The notes: generated by a model not told the origin, from the sequence alone. Positions 7,714 to 16,542 are shown, numbered from the stretch's first letter. The stretch is 64,000 bases of DNA from Salinirubellus salinus (GCF_025231485.1 NZ_CP104003.1:1674001-1738000); one strand, 5' to 3'. Numbers and translations are program-made.

Positions 7714-9752
7714 GCGGCTCCAGCGAGGAGTACCTGCTCGACGGCCCGCACCCGGAGTACGGGCTGGCGCAACTGCGCCGCGAGAGCCCCATCTCCGAGG
7801 ACGAGAAGGCCCGGATGCGCGCCGAGTACGGCCACGTCCGAACCTACTTCAAGCTCCACCCGGAGCGCTACGCGAAGGTCCAGCGCTCGCTCAACCAGGG
7901 GCGCTTCGGCGTCACCTACGACGAGTACCTCGCGCGGACCCTGGTGTTCACCATCGTGGCCAGCGTCGTGGGGTCCGTCCTCGGTGGCGTGCTGGCGTAC
8001 GTGCTCGCCGACGTGGGCGTCCTCGCGACGATGCAGAACCCCCTCGACGTCAGGGGCGGCTTCGTGAACTGGGTGGGTGCCAACCGCACCCTGTTCGCCG
8101 TCTTCGCGCTGACGTTCCTCGGCGGCGGCCTGGTCGCCGCGAGCGTCTGGTTCGGCCGGTACTACTACCCGTCCGTGGTGGTCTCCTCCCGGCGACAGAA
8201 CATCGACGTGACGCTCCCACACGCCATCGTCTACATGTACGCGCTCAGCCACGGCGGCATGGGCCTCCACGAGGTGATGACCTCGCTGGCGAACTCGCGT
8301 GACACGTACGGCGAGGTGGCGAACGAGTTCGAGGCCATCGTCAACGACATCGAGCTGTTCGGCACGGACCTGTACACGGCCCTGCAGAACGCGCGCAACA
8401 CCACCCCGTCTCGCAACATGGAGCAGTTCCTCGACGACCTGCTCGCGGCGCTCGACTCCGGTGGTGACGTCACCGCCTTCTTCGAGGAGGAGGCCGACAC
8501 CTACCTCCGCGAGGCCGAGGAGGCCCAGGAGGACTTCCTCGAGACGCTGGCGATGCTGGCCGAGGTGTTCGTCGTGGCGTTCGTCGCCGCGCCGCTGTTC
8601 CTCATCGTGGTGCTGGTCGTCATCAGCATCATGGGTGGCAGCACGCTCAGCCAGCTCTCGCTGCTCGTCTACCTCGTGCTCCCGGTCGCCATGGTGGCGT
8701 TCCTCGTCGTGGTGGACGTGCTGGGCGAGCCGTTCGAGCAGCCCGACGCGGAGCTGACCCACGGGACCCTCGAGGAGGACGCGGTCACGGGTGCCGACCT
8801 CGCCGACGACGAGCGGTTCACTCCATACGACCGCAACGCCCTGCGCGTCCGCGTCGAGGACCTGCTGCGCGACCCGACGGCGGTCCTGCTGGACCAGCCG
8901 TTCACCTCGCTGGTGCTGACGGTGCCGCTCGCGCTCGGTGCCCTCGTGGCCATGGTCGCCGCCGGCTTCGTCGAGCCGTCGATGGAGGCCCTGATGGCCC
9001 GGCCCATCGCCACGACGACGGCGCTGTTCGTCGCTCCGCTCCTCGTCGTCCTGACACCGCTGACGGTGTTCTACGAGCTGAAGCGGATGCGCGAGATCGA
9101 GATCGCCCGCCGGTTCCCCGACACGCTGAACATCCTGTCGTCGGCGAACAAGATGGGTATCCCGCTGGTCGACGGCCTGGACCTCGTCTCGCGCTGGTCC
9201 GAGGGCGTCGTCGCCAAGGAGCTCCGCGTGGTCCGCAACGACATCGAGTGGAACCACGACGTGACCGGCGCGCTGCTGAAGTTCGGCGACCGCATCCGCG
9301 TCCCGCAGCTCTCGCGGACGATGAAGCTACTGGCCGAGGGCATCCGGTCGTCGGGTGACCTGTCGCGGGTCCTCTCCATCGCGGCCGAGGACACCCGCAA
9401 CCGCGAGAAACTCGAGCGGACCCGCCGCCGCGAACTCGGCTCGTACATCGCCGTGGTGGTCATCGGGTTCCTCGTCTTCCTGCTGGTCATCGTCCTGCTG
9501 GAGGCGAGCTTCCTGACCCCGCTGGCGGGGCTTGAGGACACCAACCCGGCCCCGGCGGGCGCGGACGTGCCCATCGGGTTCAGCAGCGTCCCCGTGGAGA
9601 CCTACCGACTGATGTTCTTCCACGCGGCGCTCGTCCAGGCGCTCGGCTCCGGCCTGCTGGCCGGAAAACTGAGCGACAACGACACGATGTCCGGCCTGAA
9701 GTACGGGCTGGCGCTCGTGCTGATCGCGATGGCCGCGTTCGCCTTCGTCTGA
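7710..9752 (+). CDS. pilC: Type IV pilus platform membrane protein, PilC/TadC family (second copy)
   Basis: Membrane platform partner of the ATPase at 5713 (680 aa). Like its paralogue it has two F-domain halves separated by a short charged linker around residues 340-370, with hydrophobic helices at about 75-105, 125-150, 285-345, 400-450 and 575-600, and a helix at the C-terminus. It starts at a GTG overlapping the ATPase stop, so the pair is translationally coupled. It lacks the long low-complexity N-terminal extension of the first copy. The cytoplasmic KFGDRIRVPQLSRTMKLLAE region and the SGDLSRVLSIAAED motif are shared by both copies. Confidence 0.92.
   Translation: MSGSSEEYLLDGPHPEYGLAQLRRESPISEDEKARMRAEYGHVRTYFKLHPERYAKVQRSLNQGRFGVTYDEYLARTLVFTIVASVVGSVLGGVLAYVLADVGVLATMQNPLDVRGGFVNWVGANRTLFAVFALTFLGGGLVAASVWFGRYYYPSVVVSSRRQNIDVTLPHAIVYMYALSHGGMGLHEVMTSLANSRDTYGEVANEFEAIVNDIELFGTDLYTALQNARNTTPSRNMEQFLDDLLAALDSGGDVTAFFEEEADTYLREAEEAQEDFLETLAMLAEVFVVAFVAAPLFLIVVLVVISIMGGSTLSQLSLLVYLVLPVAMVAFLVVVDVLGEPFEQPDAELTHGTLEEDAVTGADLADDERFTPYDRNALRVRVEDLLRDPTAVLLDQPFTSLVLTVPLALGALVAMVAAGFVEPSMEALMARPIATTTALFVAPLLVVLTPLTVFYELKRMREIEIARRFPDTLNILSSANKMGIPLVDGLDLVSRWSEGVVAKELRVVRNDIEWNHDVTGALLKFGDRIRVPQLSRTMKLLAEGIRSSGDLSRVLSIAAEDTRNREKLERTRRRELGSYIAVVVIGFLVFLLVIVLLEASFLTPLAGLEDTNPAPAGADVPIGFSSVPVETYRLMFFHAALVQALGSGLLAGKLSDNDTMSGLKYGLALVLIAMAAFAFV
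8201..8248 (+). repeat. 48-bp exact repeat, copy 2 (pairs with 2356-2403)
   Basis: Identical to 2356-2403 in the first PilC gene. Confidence 0.88.
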
Positions 9753-9856
9753 GCGCGGTCGACCGACACCCGCCGGCCCCGTCCTGACCTCGATTCTCCG
9801 ACGTTCGCCCGACCGAGAGTGTCTTTTCTCCAGTACGCCGTCGTCTTCGTTGCGGC

Positions 9857-9870
9857 TTGCCCTGCGCCAA
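9857..9870 (+). promoter_or_regulatory. 14-bp imperfect palindrome upstream of second pilin gene
   Basis: TTGCCCTGCGCCAA differs from the copy at 5653-5666 at one base. It sits 51 bp before the ATG at 9908, upstream of a weak TATA-like box (ccctatcg, about 9878-9884). Its position fits an operator or activator site for a pilus regulon; this is inference. Confidence 0.45.
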
Positions 9871-9907
9871 TAGAAGCCCTATCGACCGGGAGATACACAT
9901 ACGATAC

Positions 9908-11539
9908 ATGATAACTCCCACGACCGAACGAGGGCTCTCGGAGGTCCTTGGGGCGATTCTGATGTTCGCGCTCGTGTTCGCCGTCCTCGTCATCGTCCAG
10001 GTGTGGGCGGTGCCAGCAGCGAACGCGCAGATAGAGGTCGAACACAACGAGGGGCTCGAGGCCGACTACGGGGAGTTTGGTGAGACGCTCGACCGTGTCG
10101 CCGCGCTCGGGTCCAGCGAGACGGTGAACCTCGACGCGGGGGTCCGGTATCCCTCGCGACTGTTCCTCATCAACCCACCACCATCTAGTTACACCTTCTC
10201 GTCCAGTGAGGTCTTCGACGACGGCGTAACGATCAGCAACATCCAGACGACGACCATCGACCCCGAATCTGACGAGTACCTGACCGGGGTCCGAGGTGGC
10301 GTTCTGAGCTACGACACGCAGTCCTACACCCTCAGTACGGACTACGCACAATACCAGAATTCGCCCACCTACCGAATCGAAGGCGGAGTGATGTACCAGC
10401 AGTTCGAGAACGGTGCCGTCTCGTTCATCGACGAAGGGGGGGTGGTTGACGGACAGCAGATCAACATCGTCCTGTTCGAGGGAGACGTCTCGACGGGTGG
10501 GACCGAGTCACTCTCGCTCCAGACGAGCGCCGTGAGCAGTGTGAGCCGCCCTATCACCGTGGACGACACGGGAACGCCCATCGAGTTGACGCTCCCGACA
10601 GAACTCGACCAGACCGCCTGGGACGAACTGGTCGATGGCCAGACCAACGTCGACACCGTCGTCGTCGATGAGACTCTCGGCACGGTCACGATTACGCTTG
10701 ACCCCGGCGTCACGTACGACCTGCGTATCACGAAGATACGTCTGAGTGACGACGACACCTCGTCCACGGCCGCCTACCTTACGGCCGCCTCCGGGACGGA
10801 TATCTCGCTCTCTGGCGACGCGACCAGCCTCTCTGTGGAGGTCCGGGACGAATTCAACAACCCCCGCAGCGGCACTCCCGTCACCTTCGAGGTCGTCTCG
10901 GGAACTGGCGTGTTCACCAACACGGCCACGGACACGGTCACGGTCGACTCGAACCAGCGCGGAGTCGCAACGGCTCGGTTTGAGCCGGACGACGACACTG
11001 TCGTCCGGGCCAGCATCGGGAGTGGTGATGCAGAGCGCGTCGATTTCACTGTCGACGTGCTCTCGACTATCGTCGTCAACGGGACCGACTCGTCGAACTT
11101 CATCAACCCCGCCACCAACGTGGTGCTAATCGACTCCGAGGAGGTCGGCAATGGGAACAAACTCGGTCACTTCCGACTCGAGCTGCAGAACCGTGGTGGA
11201 TCGGACAAGACCATCAGTGAGGCTCGGATCAACTTCGTGGCCGGCGCGAAGCCCGGTGGCGATTCCTCCTCGTTCACCGCACGTCTGAGCAACTCGTCCA
11301 CCTTCGACACCAGTTCGACCGCCGACCGGATGATCATCGGCCGCGAACTGGTCGAGTACGACATCGACGTTCCGGTCGACGGAGCGACAGACGAGGACAC
11401 GACGAACGTCTACGTGAAGTTCTACCGGAACGCCGACGCAACCGAGGCCTGGGAACCGAACAACACGGACATCATCTTCGTCCTGAGCGTCGTCTACAAT
11501 GACGGCACGCAGGCGACGTACTTCGTCGGGAGCAACTGA
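9908..11539 (+). CDS. Large pilin-like surface protein with Ig-like domain (second copy)
   Basis: Paralogue of the protein at 3913 (543 aa) and the likely filament subunit or adhesin of the second pil module. ATG 9908 puts a very short leader, ERG, directly before LSEVLGAILMFALVF and a membrane helix at about 9-31, a class III prepilin signal. The ectodomain (32-295) is beta-rich. Residues about 302-385 are Ig-like (SLSVEVRDEFNNPRSGTPVTF and RGVATARF), in the same place as in the paralogue. The C-terminal 150 residues are Asn/Ser/Thr-rich with several N-glycosylation sequons (for example NGT 392-394 and NSS 462-464). Base composition is visibly less GC-rich than in the pilB and pilC genes. 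It is separated from pilC by 155 bp that hold a shared palindrome, so it may be transcribed on its own. Confidence 0.83.
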   Translation: MITPTTERGLSEVLGAILMFALVFAVLVIVQVWAVPAANAQIEVEHNEGLEADYGEFGETLDRVAALGSSETVNLDAGVRYPSRLFLINPPPSSYTFSSSEVFDDGVTISNIQTTTIDPESDEYLTGVRGGVLSYDTQSYTLSTDYAQYQNSPTYRIEGGVMYQQFENGAVSFIDEGGVVDGQQINIVLFEGDVSTGGTESLSLQTSAVSSVSRPITVDDTGTPIELTLPTELDQTAWDELVDGQTNVDTVVVDETLGTVTITLDPGVTYDLRITKIRLSDDDTSSTAAYLTAASGTDISLSGDATSLSVEVRDEFNNPRSGTPVTFEVVSGTGVFTNTATDTVTVDSNQRGVATARFEPDDDTVVRASIGSGDAERVDFTVDVLSTIVVNGTDSSNFINPATNVVLIDSEEVGNGNKLGHFRLELQNRGGSDKTISEARINFVAGAKPGGDSSSFTARLSNSSTFDTSSTADRMIIGRELVEYDIDVPVDGATDEDTTNVYVKFYRNADATEAWEPNNTDIIFVLSVVYNDGTQATYFVGSN

Positions 11540-11649
11540 GGCGGCGGGACACGGTCCAGCAGCGTCTCGCCGGAACCACCGGCCCGCGTGGCGGTGCGAA
11601 GGATGACTCAGGAGAAAACACTTTCACGTTCGGGCGGAACGCTATCTAC

Positions 11650-12000
11650 GTGGCAGAAGAGCGTCCCATCGAGGAGATACTCAACACCATCGGCGACGAG
11701 CACGCGCGGACGGTGCTCGCGGCCATCAGCCGGGAGCCGCGCGCCGCGAAGGAGCTCTCCGAGGAGGTCGGCCTCTCGTTGCCGACCATCTACCGTCGAC
11801 TCGAGTTACTGCAGGAGCACGACCTCATCAAGCAGCGGACGGCCATCGCCGACGACGGCAACCACTTCAAGATGTACGAGTGCAACTTCGACAGCACCGT
11901 CATCTCGCTGCAGGACGACGAGTACAAGGTCCGCATCTACCGGCGTGAGAACCTGCCGGACCGGTTCTCGCAGCTGTGGGACGAACTCGGTACCGACTAG
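11650..12000 (+). CDS. Winged helix-turn-helix transcriptional regulator
   Basis: A 116-aa DNA-binding protein of the ArsR-like winged-helix type. Residues 15-85 hold the domain: DEHARTVLAAISREPRAAKEL, the recognition helix SLPTIYRRLELLQEHDLI, then a wing with IADDGNHFKMYE. No Cys pair or metal site is visible. The C-terminal VRIYRRENLPDRFSQLW region is likely a dimer or partner interface. GTG 11650 was chosen because a CACTTTCAC box lies about 28 bp upstream, giving a leaderless message. Its place directly after the pilus modules, before a small membrane protein, makes it a candidate regulator of either; there is no direct evidence. Confidence 0.8.
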   Translation: MAEERPIEEILNTIGDEHARTVLAAISREPRAAKELSEEVGLSLPTIYRRLELLQEHDLIKQRTAIADDGNHFKMYECNFDSTVISLQDDEYKVRIYRRENLPDRFSQLWDELGTD

Positions 12001-12174
12001 AGACCAAACTGTTCCCGTCGGGTTCGCGCCCGCGGCGCGAACCGCTCCGGCAAAACGTTGGATCCGAAAGGCGCCGCTCGCTGACGCTCGCGGCGGGTGA
12101 GCGCACTCTCTCGACAACACCGCCCCGCAGCCGCACCACTCGCGCACCGCCCACCACACGACTCCCCCGGACAG

Positions 12175-12182
12175 TTTATAAT
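12175..12182 (+). promoter_or_regulatory. TATA box for small membrane protein
   Basis: TTTATAAT is centred about 27 bp before the ATG at 12206, which predicts a leaderless transcript. The rest of 12001-12174 shows no gene. Confidence 0.65.
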
Positions 12183-12205
12183 CCGCCGGGACCCGTCACA
12201 ACGAA

Positions 12206-12496
12206 ATGGTCGACGTCCTGCAGATCGTACTCGTCTTCATGCGGTTGGTCCTGTTCGGCCTCTCGCTCGGCCTGACCGTCATCAGTTTCCAGGCGTACAC
12301 CCAGCAACAGTCCGACCGACTCCAGTACGCGTTCATCGGGTTCGCGTTCATCTCGATGGGTATCGCGGTGACGAACCTCACCACGCAGTTGAGCGTCGCC
12401 GGCGACGTGGGGGCGGAACTCGCGTACTTCCAGATCGCCGAGACGGTGCCGTTCATCGTCGGCTTCGCGATGATCTACGTCTCGCTCTACCGATGA
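12206..12496 (+). CDS. Small three-helix membrane protein (DUF7521-like)
   Basis: A 96-aa membrane protein with three predicted helices at about 6-30, 40-62 and 75-94. The only charged interior stretch is a short QQQSDR loop. Such small proteins are often found next to winged-helix regulators in haloarchaea, as here with the gene at 11650. From memory it resembles the DUF7521 family, which I could not verify. A signalling or regulator-sequestering role is conceivable but unsupported. A TATA box 27 bp upstream fixes the start. Confidence 0.65.
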   Translation: MVDVLQIVLVFMRLVLFGLSLGLTVISFQAYTQQQSDRLQYAFIGFAFISMGIAVTNLTTQLSVAGDVGAELAYFQIAETVPFIVGFAMIYVSLYR

Positions 12497-12633
12497 GTCG
12501 AGCGTCGCGAGGCGACGCTGGGGGTGAGCGAGCGTACAACGTGGACGGACAGGAGCCGGCGCTGCGTCGGGGGTAGTCGGGCGGGCGGCACGGCACACCG
12601 CGAAGAGAAGTCGGTCGGGAGGTCGGTTCTACG

Positions 12634-14697
12634 TCACTCGCGCCGGACGGCGAGCAGCGCGGCCGCGAGCAGGGCGACCAGCGCGACGCCGACACCGAAG
12701 CCGGCCCCGTCGCCGCTGGAGCCGCCGGGGGTCTGCTGGTCGTCGCCGGAGCCACCGTCGTCACCGGAGCCGCCGGCCGGGGAGGCCGTCGGCGTCGGCG
12801 TCAGCCCGAGGTAGTTCCGGGCACGGTCGCGGTCCATCTCCGGGAACGAGCGGTCCCACGTCCCGGGCATGTGGACGGTGGTGTTCTCGTCGACCACCGA
12901 GAGGGCGCGGACGTCCTCCTCGCTCGCGTCGCTGGAGACGGCCCCGCGGACGGAGACGTAGGAGTTCGTCGTGTTGCCCTCGGTACGGCCCACGACCTCG
13001 GTGACGGTCAGGCCGTCACCCTGCGCCACCGCGACCACGTCGCGGAGCGCGGCGAGGTTGTCGAACTTCGCGCCGGCCTCGATGCGGAGTTCACCGTTCG
13101 AGAACGTCACGTCGGTCTTGGCCCGCTGGAACTCGGCGGCCTCGAACGCGCGGAGGTAGCGGCGCACCTCCTCGGTGTCGGTCTCCTCGGTCGCCGAGGC
13201 GTTGAGGCTCTGCTCGAACTGGCTGATGGCCTGTCCGACGATGTCCTCCTGTTCGAGCGTGAACTCCCCGTCGAGCGCGATCTGCTCACCCTCGGTGCCG
13301 CCCGAGAGCGAGTAGGTGAGCGAGCCGAACGGGACGTCACGGCTCTCGAGTTCCTCGACGTAGGCGGCCCAGTTCTCGGACCGGGACTGCGCCTGGAGGT
13401 TCAGCGTCGTCGTCTCGGTGCTGGACTCCACGGTGGTCGAGAGCGAGTAGGTCCGGACGAGGTTCGCGGCCCGCTGGGCCTCGAGCTGGGTCCGGGCCTG
13501 GTCTAGCTGCTCGGTCTGGACGGCGAACTCGCTGGAGTTGACCGAGTCGGCCACGTCGAGACCCGCCTCGAGGGCCGTGTCGTAGTTCTCGATGTCGAGG
13601 TTGTACGAACCGGTCACGGCGCCGGTCTCGGTCTGCTCGAACGCGGCGCTGACCTCGTTGACCTGCAGTTCGGTGACGCGCTGGGCGATGTCGGTCGCCT
13701 CGGCCTGCGTGAGGTTCACGTCCTCGGTGCTGGCGAGCTGGAAGGCGAGCTGCTGGGACAGGCCCTGCTCGACGTCCGTGTACTCGACGGTGTACTCGAT
13801 GTCGAGGCGGCCCGAGTCGTCCTCGTTCCGGGAGAACTCGTAGGACTCGAGCGTGATGTCGGCGCTCCCACCCAGCGACTGGGCGATGGCGGCGTACTGC
13901 GCGTTCAGCGTCTGCTCGGCCCGAGCCGAGGTGTTCCACCGGTCGACGGTGAACGAGGAGATGCGGTAGTCCTGCGCGGCGTCGATGGTGTAGTCGCCGT
14001 CCGACTCGGTGACGGTGAACGACTGTGACTGTGCCGGCCCGAGCGCCGTCTGGAGGCTGGCGTCGAGCGACCCGGTCGAGGTGAACGTGCTGGGGCCGAC
14101 CTCGGCCTGCACGTCGACCTGCGCGTTCTGCAGGAGGCTGGCGGTGCCGGCCTCCTCGTTCGGGACGACGATTTCTGTGCTCGCGTCGAAGCGGGCGTCC
14201 TCACGAGTGCGGACCCCCTCGACGTCGAGCGTCATCGACTGGATGGCGTCCGGGCGGGGCGTCACGAGCGACCCGGTGCCGTTCAGACGACCCGTGGTGA
14301 GCAGCGCGTGGAACTCACCCTCGGTGGCGTTGGCCGCGTCGGGAGCGGCCGTCGTGGAGTTGGCCGTCACGAGGCTGTAGAACAGCCCCTCGCCGACCGC
14401 GAGGCCGTACTCGATGTTCGACTCGCTAGCGGGGGCCTCGGCGCCGGTCGGAGCCTCCGTCTCGGAGGTCGTGTTGCCCTCGTACCGGAGCACGAGGTTC
14501 CCCTCACCGTCGACCCACACCTCCGTGGCGGGGTCGAGCGTGGCGTTCTCGGTGGGGTCCTCCTCCTGCTGGAGGCTGGGTGCGGCGGGCGCGTCGGCGT
14601 CGGTGAGCGCGGCGGCCGACCCGAACCCGACACCGGCGAACCCGGCGCTCAGGACGAGGAGCGTCGCGAGGAGGACGGCACGGAGCTGGCGACTCAC
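12634..14697 (-). CDS. Secreted, cell-surface-anchored protein with PGF-CTERM-like tail
   Basis: An exported protein of 687 aa and unknown function. Residues 1-29 form a Sec signal peptide (SRQLRAVLLATLLVLSAGFAG). The ectodomain is Gln/Glu/Ser/Thr-rich and acidic, with predicted alternating helices and strands (for example repeated TELQVNEV, LDIENYDTALEAGLDV). A Thr/Pro/Gly/Ser-rich linker with TPTPTASPAGGSGDDG leads to GDGAGFG, a hydrophobic helix and a terminal RRE. This matches the three-part archaeosortase signal, with GAGFG in place of the usual PGFG. The gene starts at GTG. A TATA box at 14791-14800 suggests a leader of about 75 nt. No known enzyme motif was seen; a surface or structural role is a guess. 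Confidence 0.75.
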   Translation of the reverse strand: MSRQLRAVLLATLLVLSAGFAGVGFGSAAALTDADAPAAPSLQQEEDPTENATLDPATEVWVDGEGNLVLRYEGNTTSETEAPTGAEAPASESNIEYGLAVGEGLFYSLVTANSTTAAPDAANATEGEFHALLTTGRLNGTGSLVTPRPDAIQSMTLDVEGVRTREDARFDASTEIVVPNEEAGTASLLQNAQVDVQAEVGPSTFTSTGSLDASLQTALGPAQSQSFTVTESDGDYTIDAAQDYRISSFTVDRWNTSARAEQTLNAQYAAIAQSLGGSADITLESYEFSRNEDDSGRLDIEYTVEYTDVEQGLSQQLAFQLASTEDVNLTQAEATDIAQRVTELQVNEVSAAFEQTETGAVTGSYNLDIENYDTALEAGLDVADSVNSSEFAVQTEQLDQARTQLEAQRAANLVRTYSLSTTVESSTETTTLNLQAQSRSENWAAYVEELESRDVPFGSLTYSLSGGTEGEQIALDGEFTLEQEDIVGQAISQFEQSLNASATEETDTEEVRRYLRAFEAAEFQRAKTDVTFSNGELRIEAGAKFDNLAALRDVVAVAQGDGLTVTEVVGRTEGNTTNSYVSVRGAVSSDASEEDVRALSVVDENTTVHMPGTWDRSFPEMDRDRARNYLGLTPTPTASPAGGSGDDGGSGDDQQTPGGSSGDGAGFGVGVALVALLAAALLAVRRE

Positions 14698-14790
14698 GGT
14701 GAGTCACCCGGCCGGGTGGTGTTCGGAGGGCAGTGCTGCGGGGGACCCGCGGCGTCTGGCACAGACATACACGGCCCGATTCCGGCCAGC

Positions 14791-14800
14791 GCTATATAAA
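14791..14800 (-). promoter_or_regulatory. TATA box for secreted protein gene
   Basis: On the minus strand this reads TTTATATAGC, a strong archaeal TATA box about 95-100 bp before the GTG at 14697. It lies between that gene and the end of the PEBP gene. Confidence 0.6.
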
Positions 14801-14842
14801 TCCTTCAGGGTTGCCGAAACGTTACCGCCGGCCGGCACTCTC

Positions 14843-15316
14843 TCACGGCGCGTACCGCCCACGGAGCGTCGCCGTCTCGAGGACGTGGCCGCCCACGGCG
14901 TCCTCCAGTTCCTCCTTGGTCGCGCTCGGTGAGAGTCCCAGCGTCGTGTCGAGTGCGTACGCCCGGAACAGGTAGGTGTGCTCTCGGTCCGGTGGGTTCG
15001 GGCCGCCGTAGCCACGCTCGCCGTAGTCGTTGGTCCCCGCCTGCCCACCGGCCGACGCCGGGTCCCAGTCCTCGGGGATGTCGAGACGCGTGTCCGTCTC
15101 GGCCGGGGCGACGTTCCAGACGACCCAGTGGTCCCACACCTTCCCCGCAGGCGCCACCGCGTCGGGGTCCTCCACCACGAACGCGAGGGAGACCGTCTCG
15201 GGGGTCACCCCCTCGACGACGAGGGGAGGGTTCACGTTCCGCTCGTGGTAGCCGTACTGGCGTGGGATCACGCCTCCGTCCTCGAACGCCGGACTTCGAA
15301 GCTCGAACTCGGACAT
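14843..15316 (-). CDS. YbhB/YbcL family (PEBP-like) protein
   Basis: A 157-aa member of the phosphatidylethanolamine-binding protein superfamily. The family hallmarks are present: NVNPPLVVEGVTPETVSLAF with VVEDPDAV, then DHWVVWNVAP (the CR1/CR2-like ligand pocket with Asp and His), GTNDYGERGYGGPNPPDREHTY, and FRAYALD near the end. The ATG at 15316 (MSEFELRSPAF) begins exactly where family members begin; an upstream in-frame start would add an unrelated 25 residues. Bacterial and archaeal members have no agreed physiological ligand. A T-rich box (gtttttgac) 35-40 bp upstream could be the promoter. Confidence 0.9.
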   Translation of the reverse strand: MSEFELRSPAFEDGGVIPRQYGYHERNVNPPLVVEGVTPETVSLAFVVEDPDAVAPAGKVWDHWVVWNVAPAETDTRLDIPEDWDPASAGGQAGTNDYGERGYGGPNPPDREHTYLFRAYALDTTLGLSPSATKEELEDAVGGHVLETATLRGRYAP

Positions 15317-15410
15317 CCTATCACCCGGGGAACGTTGACCGAGCCACGTCAAAAACGTCTCGGCGGCCCGAGTGGTCGGGAGTGTCCCCACGACAGGTGT
15401 GAACCGGGGG

Positions 15411-15418
15411 TTTTTGTA
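15411..15418 (+). promoter_or_regulatory. TATA-like box for pilin gene at 15441
   Basis: TTTTTGTA is centred 27 bp before the ATG at 15441, consistent with leaderless transcription. Confidence 0.5.
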
Positions 15419-15440
15419 CAGCTATCCCGACCTTCGAACG

Positions 15441-16394
15441 ATGATGGGAGTGGGACCTTCGGGGGGGAGCGAGAGCCGTCGGGCCGTCTCGCCGGTGATC
15501 GGTGTCGTACTGCTGGTGGCGGTGACGACGATACTCGGCTCGCTGGTCGGGGCGTACTCGTTCGGGCTTATCGACGGCATCGTCGGGGAGGCGGCGCCAC
15601 AGGCGACCTTCTCCGTGGAGCAGGAGGCCGGGCAGATGAACGTCACGCACACCTCTGGCGAGCCGATTCCGGCCGGTGAGTTCTACGTCGTCGGCGGGGG
15701 ACTTGCCGAGCAGCGGTGGGCGGCGGCCGGCGGCGAGACGACCGACGGGACCGTGCAGGCCGGCGACAGCCTCGAACTCTCGCCGACGAGCAGCGACGAC
15801 CCGGTCCGACTGGTGTGGCGGGCGGAGCGCGGTGACCGGTCGGCCGTGCTTCGGACCATCCCCGTCGAGAGCACCGGGCCCGCGGCGTTCGCCGGGTCGG
15901 TGAGGACCGGCACCGGGTTCGGTGACCAGCAGTTCGCGGACCAGTCGTACACGTGGACAGGGCGGGCCCGGTACGGTGAGATTGGCAACTGGGAACTGAA
16001 GGTCGGCGACTCGCTCTCCGGAGGTGCGCAGGCCGGCCGGACGTGGACGAGTGGCGCGACGGAGTCGTTCGAGCTGACCTACGATGGGAGTGGGACGGCG
16101 ACGTTGACTGTCGGCGGGACGACCATCTCCGACAGTGTCTCAGTCCCGCAGGGTGACGCCGTCGCCATCACCGTGCGAGCCCCGTCGAGGGGGTCCGCGA
16201 CGGCGAAGAACGTCAGGATCGGCGGCGCAGTGCCCGCGACGGACAGCGTGACCGCCGCCGACGGGGACAAGCAGTACATCGTCGTCGAGAGCGTCGGCAC
16301 CTCGGACGGGTTCACCATCACCGGCGAGATGGTGTTCACGTGGACGGGGACGACGGGCAAGGAGGACCCGGGGATGTACATCGACGTGGACTGA
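15441..16394 (+). CDS. Type IV pilin-like protein (archaeal Pilin_N type)
   Basis: A 317-aa exported protein with the classic haloarchaeal pilin N-terminus. ESRRAVSPVIGVVLLVAVTT gives a class III signal sequence and membrane helix at about residues 16-42, to be processed by prepilin peptidase near RRA. The ectodomain (45-317) is Gly/Thr/Ser-rich and beta-type, with SQDQ-like low complexity absent. Residues about 185-280 (WELKVGD, RTWTSGATESFELTYDG, GTTISDSVSVPQ) may form a jelly-roll-like fold. Two ATGs, 15441 and 15444, are possible. It stands alone, 4 kb from the pil modules, on the same strand. Pilin identity is clear from the N-terminus; its filament is unknown. Confidence 0.8.
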   Translation: MMGVGPSGGSESRRAVSPVIGVVLLVAVTTILGSLVGAYSFGLIDGIVGEAAPQATFSVEQEAGQMNVTHTSGEPIPAGEFYVVGGGLAEQRWAAAGGETTDGTVQAGDSLELSPTSSDDPVRLVWRAERGDRSAVLRTIPVESTGPAAFAGSVRTGTGFGDQQFADQSYTWTGRARYGEIGNWELKVGDSLSGGAQAGRTWTSGATESFELTYDGSGTATLTVGGTTISDSVSVPQGDAVAITVRAPSRGSATAKNVRIGGAVPATDSVTAADGDKQYIVVESVGTSDGFTITGEMVFTWTGTTGKEDPGMYIDVD

Positions 16395-16542
16395 CGCGTT
16401 CGGAGTCACGAGCGAGACCACTGGGGGACGTTCGAGAACGAAACGGCCGTGGACTCGCTGCGCTCGTCCACGGAATCACGAAACGAGGTACGCGAACGCC
16501 GTGGCACGACGCCGTCGCGCCACGAGGTCCGAAACGAGTGAC

